DNA of 9,669 nucleotides from Acidobacteriota bacterium (GCA_003225615.1 QIAS01000405.1:1-9669), one strand, 5' to 3'; counted from the first letter of the stretch, positions 1 through 8,143 are shown. Notes: generated from the letters alone by a model not told the origin. A program made the numbers and translations.

Positions 1-249
1 CAGACCGCTGATGAACCTGCTGTAGCTCAGGCCATTCAGCTTGGCGGCCGCGCCGATACGCACGATCCACAACGAGCGGTACTGGCGCTTCTTCTGCTTG
101 CGCCCGGAGTAGGCGAACTTCAGCCCACGCTCCACCGCTTCTTTGGCTGACCGGTACAGCTTGGATTTTGTCAGGTAGTAACCGCTGGCGCGTTCGAGAA
201 TTCTTTTGCGCTTGGCGCGGCGTTTGGTTCCGCGTTTTACACGAGGCAT
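1..249 (-). CDS. rplT: 50S ribosomal protein L20, partial (C-terminus beyond left edge)
   Basis: Ribosomal protein L20 binds 23S rRNA early in assembly of the large subunit; in several bacteria it also represses its own operon. The 83 visible residues start [15 protein letters not shown] and contain the L20 blocks [32 protein letters not shown] and [12 protein letters not shown], in the usual order for residues 1 to about 83 of a protein of about 118. The remaining third lies left of base 1. The ATG at 247-249 is preceded by an AAGGAG Shine-Dalgarno (minus strand, 256-262) at good spacing. It is the last visible gene of infC-rpmI-rplT but is separated from rpmI by an unusually long 221-bp gap containing repeats. 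The family call is certain. Confidence 0.96.
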   Translation of the reverse strand, partial: MPRVKRGTKRRAKRKRILERASGYYLTKSKLYRSAKEAVERGLKFAYSGRKQKKRQYRSLWIVRIGAAAKLNGLSYSRFISGL

Positions 250-299
250 TAGCTTGCTCCTTTTTGCTTTCTAATTACTTAGCGGCTGGAGGCAAGGGA

Positions 300-316
300 A
301 GCCGCGGATCGCGGCT
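300..316 (-). promoter_or_regulatory. GC-rich hairpin in the rplT leader
   Basis: The sequence AGCCGCG-GAT-CGCGGCT is a perfect 7-bp stem with a 3-base loop, 51 bases upstream of the rplT start on the transcribed strand. No T-tract follows, so it is not a standard terminator. It could be an attenuator, an RNA processing site or a protein-binding element controlling rplT; this role is inferred from position only. Confidence 0.4.
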
Positions 317-372
317 GATGGCCTCTTCACACGCCTTGGGCGACATCACCTTTTGGGCGGCACCCTTTCAAA

Positions 373-466
373 ATTGTTGATTGTTGATTGTTGATTATGG
401 ATTGAAAAAACTAGCGCACGCACAACGGTCTTTTCATTCAACGATCACAAATCAACAATCAACAAT
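373..466. repeat. Inverted repeat of 7-bp ATTGTTG units in the rpmI-rplT gap
   Basis: Bases 373-389 read ATTGTTGATTGTTGATT and are the exact reverse complement of 450-466, a 17-bp perfect stem around a 60-base centre. The left arm is itself a short tandem repeat with a third 7-bp unit extending to 396, so two pairing registers are possible. The element is AT-rich in an otherwise GC-rich segment and lies between two ribosomal protein genes that are normally close together. It resembles a small REPIN/MITE-like intergenic repeat; this is an inference, since copy number in the genome cannot be seen. Confidence 0.6.
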
Positions 467-470
467 GATT

Positions 471-668
471 CTACTGGTACGGAATCATCCGCTTGATCTT
501 GGGCGTATCTGCATCGCTCACCAGCACAGACTGGCCCAATTTTTTTTTGCGTTTGTGCGGCTTCGAAGTGAGCATGTGGCGCAGATATGAGTGCCCGCGC
601 TTCACCTTGCCAGTCGCAGTCTTCTTAAAGCGCTTGGAAGCGCCTTTATGTGTTTTTAGCTTTGGCAT
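471..668 (-). CDS. rpmI: 50S ribosomal protein L35
   Basis: L35 is a small, very basic protein of the large ribosomal subunit. The 65-residue product has the normal family length and hallmark features: start [20 protein letters not shown], then [17 protein letters not shown], a KRKKKLGQ patch near residues 39-46, and an ending ([10 protein letters not shown]) typical of the family. The ATG at 666-668 has only a weak Shine-Dalgarno, which fits translation as part of the infC transcript. The gene lies 122 bp after the inferred infC stop. The three lysines at residues 41-43 are encoded by a run of nine A on the coding strand (bases 540-548 as T on the plus strand), a possible slippage site. Complete and intact. 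Confidence 0.97.
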   Translation of the reverse strand: MPKLKTHKGASKRFKKTATGKVKRGHSYLRHMLTSKPHKRKKKLGQSVLVSDADTPKIKRMIPYQ

Positions 669-790
669 AAAAGTCAGTTCTCGAATTCAAAAATCCGGAA
701 GTCTCTGAGCGGCCCCTAAAAACCTTAAGCCGCAAGTCCACACCAGCGCGTGACGGCAAAAGGGCTAAGCGCCAACTGCTAAAAGCGGTC

Positions 791-1356
791 CTACCCTTGT
801 CTCGCCTGGCTCTGCACCGGACGCGCCTGCTGCGCCTGCGGTTTCTGCTCGCCCGCTTTCTTAGGCGCGAGAATCGCATGCCCTCCTGGCGCGGCCTGAA
901 CTCCACGATGCCTTTCTCGCCAACATCTTTAATCAGACGCTCCAGGATTTCGCGGCCTAAATTCGTGCGCGTCATTTCGCGGCCGCGGAAGAAGATGGTC
1001 GCCTTAACCTTGTCTCCTTCGTCGAGGAAGCGCAGCACGTGGTTCTTCTTGGTCTCGTAATCGTGGTCATCCACGTTGATGCGGAACTTCACTTCTTTGA
1101 CCGTGATTACTTTCTGATGTTTTTTGGCCTCGCGCTCTTTCTTCTCCTGCTGGTACAGGTATTTCCCATAATCCATGATGCGGCATACAGGAGGATTAGC
1201 GGTGGGCGAAATCTCAACCAGATCCAGGTTCTTTTCGCGGGCCATTTTCAGCGCTTCGTACGGCGGGATGATGCCAATCTGCTGACCTTCATCATCAATC
1301 ACGCGGATTTCCCGTGCGCGAATACGCTCATTGATGCGGATAAAACGTTTGTCGAT
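791..1356 (-). CDS. infC: Translation initiation factor IF-3, apparent frameshift near the 3' end
   Basis: IF-3 binds the 30S subunit, keeps it apart from 50S and checks the start codon. Residues run DKRFIRINERIRAREIRVID (N domain), NPPVCRIMDYGKYLYQQEKK (linker signature) and the C domain with KVKATIFFRGREM and LGREILERL. I place the start at ATC (1354-1356) because GGAGG (1362-1366) lies five bases upstream; infC is well known for AUU/AUC-type starts that IF-3 itself discriminates against. A TTG at 1374 is the alternative. At about base 880 the open frame leaves the family: it reads EGMRFSRLRKR and runs on to 646, into rpmI. One frame back it reads HAILAPKKAGEQK, matching the conserved LAPKK ending, and stops at TAG 791-793. 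Relative to E. coli and B. subtilis IF-3, the three residues after EG (RxM) are also absent. Coordinates given are for the restored gene (about 188 residues). Confidence 0.88.
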
Positions 1357-1394
1357 ACAGGCCTCCGTGCACAACAGGGCGACTGGAATGCAAA

Positions 1395-1403
1395 ATTATA
1401 ACA
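1395..1403 (-). promoter_or_regulatory. Extended -10 promoter for infC-rpmI-rplT
   Basis: On the minus strand this reads TGTTATAAT, an exact TGnTATAAT extended -10 element. No good -35 is present at 17 bases, as is usual for extended -10 promoters. Transcription would begin near 1388, giving a leader of about 32 bases that carries the GGAGG of infC. It lies directly upstream of the ribosomal operon. Confidence 0.65.
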
Positions 1404-1449
1404 TGCTCAGCCGAGGATCGGTCCCGAGGAGCCAAGAAGTCCCAGCAGC

Positions 1450-1884
1450 TCACCGCAAGTTCTGAAGCCACCAATAGCCCTGCATGCGGGCGCTTCGCCA
1501 GAAGCCCGCGATCTGCTTTTCCGCGGCGCGTTGCAACATGTCTTCAAAAGTTTTGCCCTTGAAGTCGGCCAGGTTAGCTGTCCAGGTGCCTGCCACGGAT
1601 TGCCCCTGCAAGGTCCGAGCCGACCAGGTGCCTTGCCAACCGGCAGCCGATTTCTGCGCTGACCAGGTTCCTTGCAGCACCGTCTGTTTTTTGTCGTTGA
1701 GTAGAACCCAGGATCCATGCGCCGCGTTGCGTGTTCTAAGCAGGGCTTGGCCCGACCACCGGCCGCGAAAGATATCTTTTTGTCCCGCCGAAGCGATCCA
1801 ACTTCCCTCGAATATTGCTGGAGCTTGCTGGCCCAAGGCGCAGGAGCCAAGCAGAAGAATCGCAACCAGCCTCAAGCTTTTCAT
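1450..1884 (-). CDS. Exported small protein with Gly-x-Trp repeats, function unknown
   Basis: I do not recognise a named family. The 144-residue product starts MKSLRLVAILLLGSCALGQQ, a clear signal peptide; either signal peptidase I cuts after ALG, or LLGSC serves as a permissive lipobox at Cys15. The mature part is a ladder of G-x-W motifs at residues 27, 41, 57, 72, 85 and 99 (for example EGSW, RGRW, QGTW), spaced 13-16, followed by GFW at 127 and GYW at 136 around a short helical stretch (FEDMLQRAAEKQ). This suggests repeated beta-hairpins with stacked tryptophans. I chose ATG 1882-1884 because it begins the signal peptide; a GTG at 1908 would add eight residues, and neither start has a good Shine-Dalgarno. 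The gene lies 96 bp after the IPT lipoprotein gene on the same strand, with a hairpin between them. Periplasmic or outer-membrane location is inferred. Confidence 0.75.
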   Translation of the reverse strand: MKSLRLVAILLLGSCALGQQAPAIFEGSWIASAGQKDIFRGRWSGQALLRTRNAAHGSWVLLNDKKQTVLQGTWSAQKSAAGWQGTWSARTLQGQSVAGTWTANLADFKGKTFEDMLQRAAEKQIAGFWRSARMQGYWWLQNLR

Positions 1885-1929
1885 TCCACAGCCAAGCCGA
1901 TGCTGCACACACCGACTTTCGACATGGTA

Positions 1930-1957
1930 CTCGGCTCGCTTGTCGGCGCGAGCCGAG
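1930..1957 (-). terminator. Strong GC-rich hairpin, possible terminator of the IPT lipoprotein gene
   Basis: CTCGGCTCGC and GCGAGCCGAG form a perfect 10-bp stem around an 8-base loop, 23 bases after the stop of the upstream lipoprotein gene. There is no U-tract on either strand, so intrinsic termination is uncertain. It may instead stabilise a 3' end or mark a dispersed palindrome. Confidence 0.45.
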
Positions 1958-1980
1958 CCAATATCGAAGAGACCGATTTT

Positions 1981-2346
1981 CTACTGCGCGGTCACAACAA
2001 AGTCGGCTGTATTGGAATTCTGCCCTCCGGTTCGGACAAAGATGTGAACCAAGCCAGAATCCGTGAGGTCGGCATCGGTAATCGCAACCACAAGCTGCTG
2101 GGGAGTTATGACCGTGGTTTTTTGGGGGATGCCGTTCCAAAAAACAATCGCATCGGTGCCGAAATTGGTTCCGTTGACCGTCATCATGAAGGGAACGCTA
2201 TTCACCGGCACACTGGTCGGCGACAGCGCTGTAATCGCGGGGACGACAACTGCGCTACTGAACATGGCGCCCAAAGGCCGTTTGCCATTCCCAGCCCCAC
2301 ATCCGCTCCCCATCAGGACGGCAAGCAGAACAGTAATGATACGCAT
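1981..2346 (-). CDS. IPT/TIG-domain lipoprotein
   Basis: The 121-residue product begins MRIITVLLAVLMGSGCGAG, a lipoprotein-type signal with probable lipidated Cys16. Residues about 37-119 form one IPT/TIG immunoglobulin-like beta-sandwich: PAITALSPTSVPVNS, then TVNGTNFGTDAIVFWNG, then LVVAITDADL, ending in VHIFVRTGGQNSNTADFVV. These are the usual TIG strand signatures. Such domains occur in surface and adhesion proteins, often as repeats; here there is only one, so it is a minimal version. ATG 2344-2346 is chosen because GGAGG lies five bases upstream; a TTG at 2358 would add four residues and overlaps that ribosome site. Anchoring to a membrane on the periplasmic side is inferred from the lipobox. 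No substrate or partner can be named. Confidence 0.85.
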   Translation of the reverse strand: MRIITVLLAVLMGSGCGAGNGKRPLGAMFSSAVVVPAITALSPTSVPVNSVPFMMTVNGTNFGTDAIVFWNGIPQKTTVITPQQLVVAITDADLTDSGLVHIFVRTGGQNSNTADFVVTAQ

Positions 2347-2790
2347 ACCTGCCTCCAAGAGTGGACTCCTTACTTGAAGGAATCCTTATTTCCCAAGTCC
2401 CAAAGCTCCTTAACTAGACGCATGGAATCCCACGAAGTTGTCTGGGAGTTTGTAAAATGTGAAGGCGGTCCTGTGCTGCCGGCTGTTTTGGTTGTGCGTA
2501 TGGGCCCGGGGTGTGCAACTTTCTTCACCTTGCCGCGATAATGCAAGGATCCCAGCGGGGGCCGTTTTTGTCCGGGCTGATAATTCCTGAGCCCCCGAGA
2601 CCCCAATCGGAGCAGTAAGCAGTAAGAAAACGTGACTTGGTATTGTGCTAAGTGCTTCCTGCTAAAGCGCCGCCGGCTGCGCAAAGTTAGCTTGTTCAGT
2701 GGTTCGCGTCATGTTTCCCCGGCCATTCGCTCCTCGTTTGCAGGATGGTGTTCGAGGTGGTCTTCTGCTTTCTGTGTCCAGAAGCCCGCG
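2347..2790. other. Gene-poor intergenic region upstream of thiC
   Basis: I find no supportable gene in this 444-bp stretch; the open frames crossing it have low-complexity, unfamiliar translations and no ribosome sites. It is the shared upstream region of two divergent genes. It contains a tandem AGCAGTAAGCAGTA near 2611-2624, a possible weak stem of GGGGGC with GCCCCC around 2555-2597, and a CTTCTG/CAGAAG inverted repeat (2762-2767 with 2779-2784) just upstream of the thiC -10 box. No TPP riboswitch core was found. Confidence 0.5.
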
Positions 2791-2796
2791 TATAAT
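2791..2796 (+). promoter_or_regulatory. -10 box (TATAAT) of thiC
   Basis: A perfect TATAAT lies 38 bases before the preferred thiC ATG (2835) and 8 bases before an alternative ATG (2805). The -35 region is poor. A 6-bp inverted repeat, CTTCTG/CAGAAG (2762-2784), occupies the -35 area and could bind a regulator. Transcription from here would start near 2803, so the leader is too short for a riboswitch. Confidence 0.55.
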
Positions 2797-2798
2797 GA

Positions 2799-4292
<1,494 letters not shown>

Positions 4293-4317
4293 CAAAGTGG
4301 CGTAGACCCGGCTGTGC

Positions 4318-4353
4318 TCCTGGCGGCGGGTCCTTCGGCCTGCCCGCCAAGGT
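4318..4353 (+). terminator. Possible weak hairpin between convergent thiC and the membrane-protein gene
   Basis: TGGCGG and CCGCCA can pair around a TTCG-containing centre, about 28 bases after the thiC stop, in the gap between two converging genes. The stem has a bulge and no T-tract follows, so only its position favours a terminator. Confidence 0.28.
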
Positions 4354-4407
4354 TGACGGAACGCAGTTTCGCCCACAGGCAAATTCTTCTGCTTTTAAAT
4401 TTCGGAA

Positions 4408-5787
4408 TTATCGACTGAGGCCGGATTTCGTTCCTGAGGCGGATCCCACATCCTGCCGGCCGTTCTTGCTGTAGTGAACTACAACATCCTCCGCCACGTA
4501 GCCGTCGTCATTTTCCGCGGTGGTGGAACGCCGGCGCGGGACGGATATGGCCGAGGGTTTCCGGATCGAGCGGGAGACTATTGCCGGGCGTGGTGCGGAC
4601 GGCGCGGGTTTCGGCGGCAATATTCTCTGTTTCTCGGCGGCCAGTTGCGGACGGGCGACGGGTGTCCCGCCATTCTTCGAATCGGTTGACGCGCTGTGTG
4701 CTGCAGGCTTGATCCTGGCAAACGGAACCTTCTGATCGACGGTTGCCGATCGCTGAACCAGGTCGGCCGGCAGGGGCGCCCTGCGATGCACCAACCCGCC
4801 CACCAGCATCACGCAAACGGCCAGGATTGCAAAGGCGGCCGCTGTGTCCCAAAACACCGCGTTGCTGGGTGGACGGCGCCATCGAATCGACGGACGCGGC
4901 AATCGCGCCATACCCGCCAACAGCGCTGCAGAATTGCGGAAATACAATCGCCACCGCAACCGCGCATTTCGCCAATTCGCGTCCGGAATCCGTACTTTAA
5001 CCTGCGGGATTCGCAACCAGACCTGCGGCATACGGAAGGAAGGCAAGCGCAACTTCATCCCAGGCACAAGCCACGACGGCCGCGGCAGTGTCACGCGCGG
5101 TAAGCGCCAGGATAGTCTTGGCAGTGTCAGGCGAGGCAAGCGTAGCGATACGCGCGGCGCGGAGAAGCGCGGCAGCGGCCATCTCGGCAAGTGCCAAGAG
5201 GGTCGCGGAATTCGCATCGAAAAACGCGGCCAACGGAGCCGCGCAAAGCGCAGCCTCTGCAGTGGCGATAACACCGCATCCTGATACACGTAAACTTCGG
5301 CTTCAGCGTTTTTCCTGTTGATTTCTGAGGCTGGACCTTCGCTCTGCCCCACTGCAGAATGCAAACCTTCACCCGTACCACTGCTTACCAGGGGTATCGA
5401 AACCAGGTGTTCCGGCAAGGCGAATGGATTCGACTTTTCAATCTCCAAATGTCTGGAATTGCTCGCCGCCTGCGTGCGTTCCATTCGCGGCGTCGTGCCC
5501 TCCACCTCCTGAGCGGAAGCAATCAGCGGAATTTCTACGATCGGCCGGCTTTCCGAAAGTACCCCCGGCGCGATGAATACACATAAGTCATTGCTATCCG
5601 GAACCAGACCTGCCTTGATCAACGCCTCTTCCGGAGAGCATTCCTGGAGTTTTATTTCTAGATCGGCTGGAATCTCGGAAATCTGTTCGGGCGAAACCGT
5701 CTCCACCGTGTAGCCGCGCGCACGCAACTCCCGCGCAAGCTCCTCCGACTCTCCCACAGAACGCGTAATGATCCGTGCCAGAGGCAT
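4408..5787 (-). CDS. Single-pass membrane protein with Pro/Arg/Trp repeats, function unknown
   Basis: I do not recognise a named family. The 459-residue product from ATG 5785-5787 has four parts. Residues 1-90 look like a small alpha/beta domain (MPLARIITRS, LARELRARGYTVETVSPEQ). Residues 90-170 are a polar linker. Residues 176-305 are repeats rich in Arg, Pro and Trp, such as RPSWHLPRWPLP and RLSWRLPRVTLP. Prolines at 194, 201, 206, 211, 218, 223, 230, 235, 242, 249, 254, 261 and 268 are spaced only 5 or 7 apart. Residues 171-268 contain no Asp or Glu but 20 Arg. Residues 311-333 form one membrane helix (AFAILAVCVMLVGGLV), followed by a Pro/Ala/Arg tail ending near YVAEDVVVHYSK. By the positive-inside rule the repeat region should be cytoplasmic. 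A TTG at 5841 would add 18 residues; neither start has a strong ribosome site. The role is unknown; binding of nucleic acid or anionic lipid is only a guess. Confidence 0.8.
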   Translation of the reverse strand: MPLARIITRSVGESEELARELRARGYTVETVSPEQISEIPADLEIKLQECSPEEALIKAGLVPDSNDLCVFIAPGVLSESRPIVEIPLIASAQEVEGTTPRMERTQAASNSRHLEIEKSNPFALPEHLVSIPLVSSGTGEGLHSAVGQSEGPASEINRKNAEAEVYVYQDAVLSPLQRLRFARLRWPRFSMRIPRPSWHLPRWPLPRFSAPRVSLRLPRLTLPRLSWRLPRVTLPRPSWLVPGMKLRLPSFRMPQVWLRIPQVKVRIPDANWRNARLRWRLYFRNSAALLAGMARLPRPSIRWRRPPSNAVFWDTAAAFAILAVCVMLVGGLVHRRAPLPADLVQRSATVDQKVPFARIKPAAHSASTDSKNGGTPVARPQLAAEKQRILPPKPAPSAPRPAIVSRSIRKPSAISVPRRRSTTAENDDGYVAEDVVVHYSKNGRQDVGSASGTKSGLSR

Positions 5788-5815
5788 AACTTTAGTTAAG
5801 GCGAGAAAGAATTCA

Positions 5816-5830
5816 GGAGTGGTGCACTCC
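5816..5830. repeat. 15-bp palindrome upstream of the membrane-protein gene
   Basis: GGAGTG-GTG-CACTCC is a perfect 6-bp inverted repeat with a 3-base centre, 28 bases before the ATG at 5787. It could be a regulator site or a leader hairpin. It would lie inside the coding region only if the TTG at 5841 were used. Confidence 0.4.
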
Positions 5831-5923
5831 CTACTACCCAAACCTTCGATGCGGCAGCAACCAACCTAGTTTACTGCACCTCAGAAAATTTAGCCGCAAG
5901 TACGCTGCCGGGAAGCGAGGTCT

Positions 5924-5939
5924 GTGCAATCTTTTGCAC
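5924..5939 (-). terminator. 16-bp hairpin just after the M28 peptidase stop
   Basis: GTGCAA and TTGCAC form a perfect 6-bp stem with a 4-base loop, six bases after the M28 stop codon. No U-tract follows on the minus strand, so it may be a weak 3'-end hairpin or a binding site for the gene downstream. Confidence 0.35.
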
Positions 5940-5945
5940 CTTCGC

Positions 5946-8098
5946 TCAATGGGCCGAGCTCAAGACCTTGGCCGCCCGGTTCAACGCCGCGGCCAGCGCG
6001 GCGATCTGCTGTCTGGTGCGCTCGGCATCGCCTTTATCCAACGCTTCGTTGACCCCGGGAATCACCACCGCCGCGTACCCCGTATATTCTCCAGGAGCGT
6101 AAATGGCGTGCTGATACCACGGCCGGTTCGGCAAACCCTCGGGAATAAGCAGCGCGCGTTCTGCATTGCGCAATATTTGGTTAAGCTCCGCGGCATTGCC
6201 TGGGATTTTCCTTTGCCGCGCCAAAATCCGCCTTCCCGCTTCCTCAAAACGGCGAGCCGCCTCGGTTGCCGCAGCGAAGCTCGGAGCATTTTTCCCTAGT
6301 TTGTCTTCCGCTTTCTTTTTTGCGACGGTGATGTAAACCGCTACCTCTTTTCCGTATTCTTCGTAGTCGTAGGGAAGCACATCCGCATCGGCCATGCGCA
6401 GAGCTTGCAGTCCGTAGAGCCGCGCCATCTGCTGCTCATAGACGAAATCCGGATCGGCAAATTTCTTGAACCAGTTGAAATTATCGAAAACGGAGTGATA
6501 GACGCCGTAGGCGCCGGTCGAACTCACGTCGGTCGCCGGCACCCCCAAGTGTTGCAGGAAAACGCTGTAATCGGACCCGCTCCCCAGATCTCCCACCGGC
6601 ACATCGGGCCGTGCTTGTGCCGCAGGAATGCGGCCAGTCTCGCCGATGGCTTCGGTTGGGACCTGCGTCTGGTCCGCGCCTGGCAGGCCTGCCTTTCGCC
6701 ATACGTCGTAAACTGTGCCTCCCTTCGGACTCGGCACAACTTTAGCTACGTCGCGAATGAACTGCTTCAGACTGGGAACCGAAGAGGCCGTGAACTTCGG
6801 CCCGGAAACGGCCACGTCCATATTGAAGTATGCCGCCGCATTCGCCAGGTCGCTGGCGTGCTGCTCCCCCCATTCGGTTGATCCGATCAGTCCGAACTCC
6901 TCGGCGTCCCAGCTGCCGATTACCAGGGTCCGTTTCGGCTTCCAACCTGATTTGAGCAGCTCGCCGATGCCATGCACCGCTTCCAGCGTGGCCGCCGTCC
7001 CGCTATTCGGATCCACTGCCCCATATACCCAGGCATCGCGGTGATTGCCCGCGACGACCCACTCGGCAGGCGATTCGCTTCCACGCACGGTGCCAATTAC
7101 GTCCCAGATTGTGCGGAATTGATAATCCTGCTTGAGGTGCAGCTTCACTTTCACCGGCCCAGGGCCCATGTGGTAGGTGAATGGCAGCGCGCCCTGCCAG
7201 TCGCGCGGAGACTCCGGACCGCCAAGGTGTTCAAGGATCGGCCATGCGTCGGCGTAGGAAAGCGGCGTCGTAGGAATTTTAGGCATCTGCGCGGATTTAT
7301 CCGGCGGGATGCGCTGCGACTCTGACAACGTTGGCAATGAGGCAATGCCCGGCGTCGTTGGATCACCGGGAAACTCGAACATGTAGCCGATCGATCCACG
7401 CTGCACACCTGTATCCGGCCGCCAAGGACCTTTCGGATATTTATCTCCGCGCTTCCAGCCATCATCGGCGGAATCGGAATAAATGATCACGCCTGCCGCG
7501 CCATGTTCCTGCGCCACAAACGCCTTCACACCACGGAAATTCTGACCATAACGCACCAGCACGATTTTCCCGCGCACATCAACTTTCATCTGCTCCAGTT
7601 TTTGGAAATCTTCCGGCGAACCGTAGTTCACATACACGACTTCTGCTTCCACATCACCGGAAGGCGACATGCCGTTGTAGGGCGTAACGACGCGCGGGTC
7701 GTCTTGATAGGGATCTCCGTCCACATGTTCGCGCGTGGGTCCGTGCATCTTCACGTTCTCGGGAGCGGTCACATCTACACTGATCTCGACTGGGTAATTG
7801 AACCAGACGCGGTATTCGACAATCTCCGTCTCCAGACCAGCGGCGCGGAACTTGCTCGCGACATAATCTGCGGTCGCCTTATCTTCGGGCGAGCCCGCGA
7901 TGTGCGGCGCCTGGGTCAGAATGCGCAAGTGTTCTTCGGCGAGCTTGGGGTCCGGGAGCTCGAGAAAACGCTTTTCCAGGCCGGTTTCAGCGCCGGCGTC
8001 GCGAAAGCCGAAGATCGCAGGGGAGCCATCGTTCTGGTGACGGCGTGATTGCAAAATATGAGCGCTGAAAGCAGGACTGCACGGGAGACAAATTTCAT
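5946..8098 (-). CDS. PSMA-like M28 metallopeptidase, exported, with frame break in the signal peptide
   Basis: This is a member of the M28 glutamate-carboxypeptidase-II/transferrin-receptor family: zinc exopeptidases that trim C-terminal residues from peptides. Numbering from a GTG at 8147, it has a PA domain (about 165-330), a catalytic domain with zinc ligands His369 and Asp379 (NHRDAWVYGAVDPNSGTA), Glu416/Glu417 (WDAEEFGLIGSTEWGE), Asp444 (FNMD) and His551 (VYHS), and a C-terminal TfR-type dimerisation domain (about 595-730). All five ligand positions are intact. The best start is ATG 8096-8098, with AGGAG four bases upstream and a signal peptide MKFVSRAVLLSALIF. However, that frame does not continue into the enzyme, which begins SPAIFGFRDAGAE one base out of phase. 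Restoring one base in either of two homopolymer runs (8020-8023 or 8053-8056) joins them. The intact open frame from GTG 8147 encodes no signal peptide. Probably co-transcribed with the peroxiredoxin-like gene 45 bp upstream. Confidence 0.88.
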
Positions 8099-8143
8099 CG
8101 GGCTCCTGAAAGACTTTGATTGAGACAGCACGTTTGAGCAAGC

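Noticed and set aside
709..733. GCGGC/GCCGC stem in the infC-rpmI gap as an L20 operator
   Set aside because: Only five base pairs with a 15-base loop and no match to a known L20-binding pseudoknot that I can demonstrate.
1717..2541. 274-residue plus-strand open frame
   Set aside because: It runs antisense to the Gly-x-Trp gene and the IPT lipoprotein, both of which have signal peptides and sensible domains; its own translation has no recognisable domain and no ribosome site.
2555..2600. TPP riboswitch-like text (GGGCTGATAATTCCTGAGCC)
   Set aside because: It resembles parts of the thi-box by eye, but the CTGAGA loop and the distal ACCTGAT/GCGTAGGGA core are absent and it lies upstream of the inferred promoter.
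2370..2684. 104-residue minus-strand open frame upstream of the IPT lipoprotein
   Set aside because: Basic, low-complexity translation without a family, a signal or a Shine-Dalgarno; more likely intergenic.
4997..5321. Open frames on both strands overlapping the Arg/Pro repeat tract
   Set aside because: Repetitive GC-rich DNA yields open frames in several frames; only the 459-residue frame has a continuous domain order with a membrane helix and start and stop in accord with neighbours.
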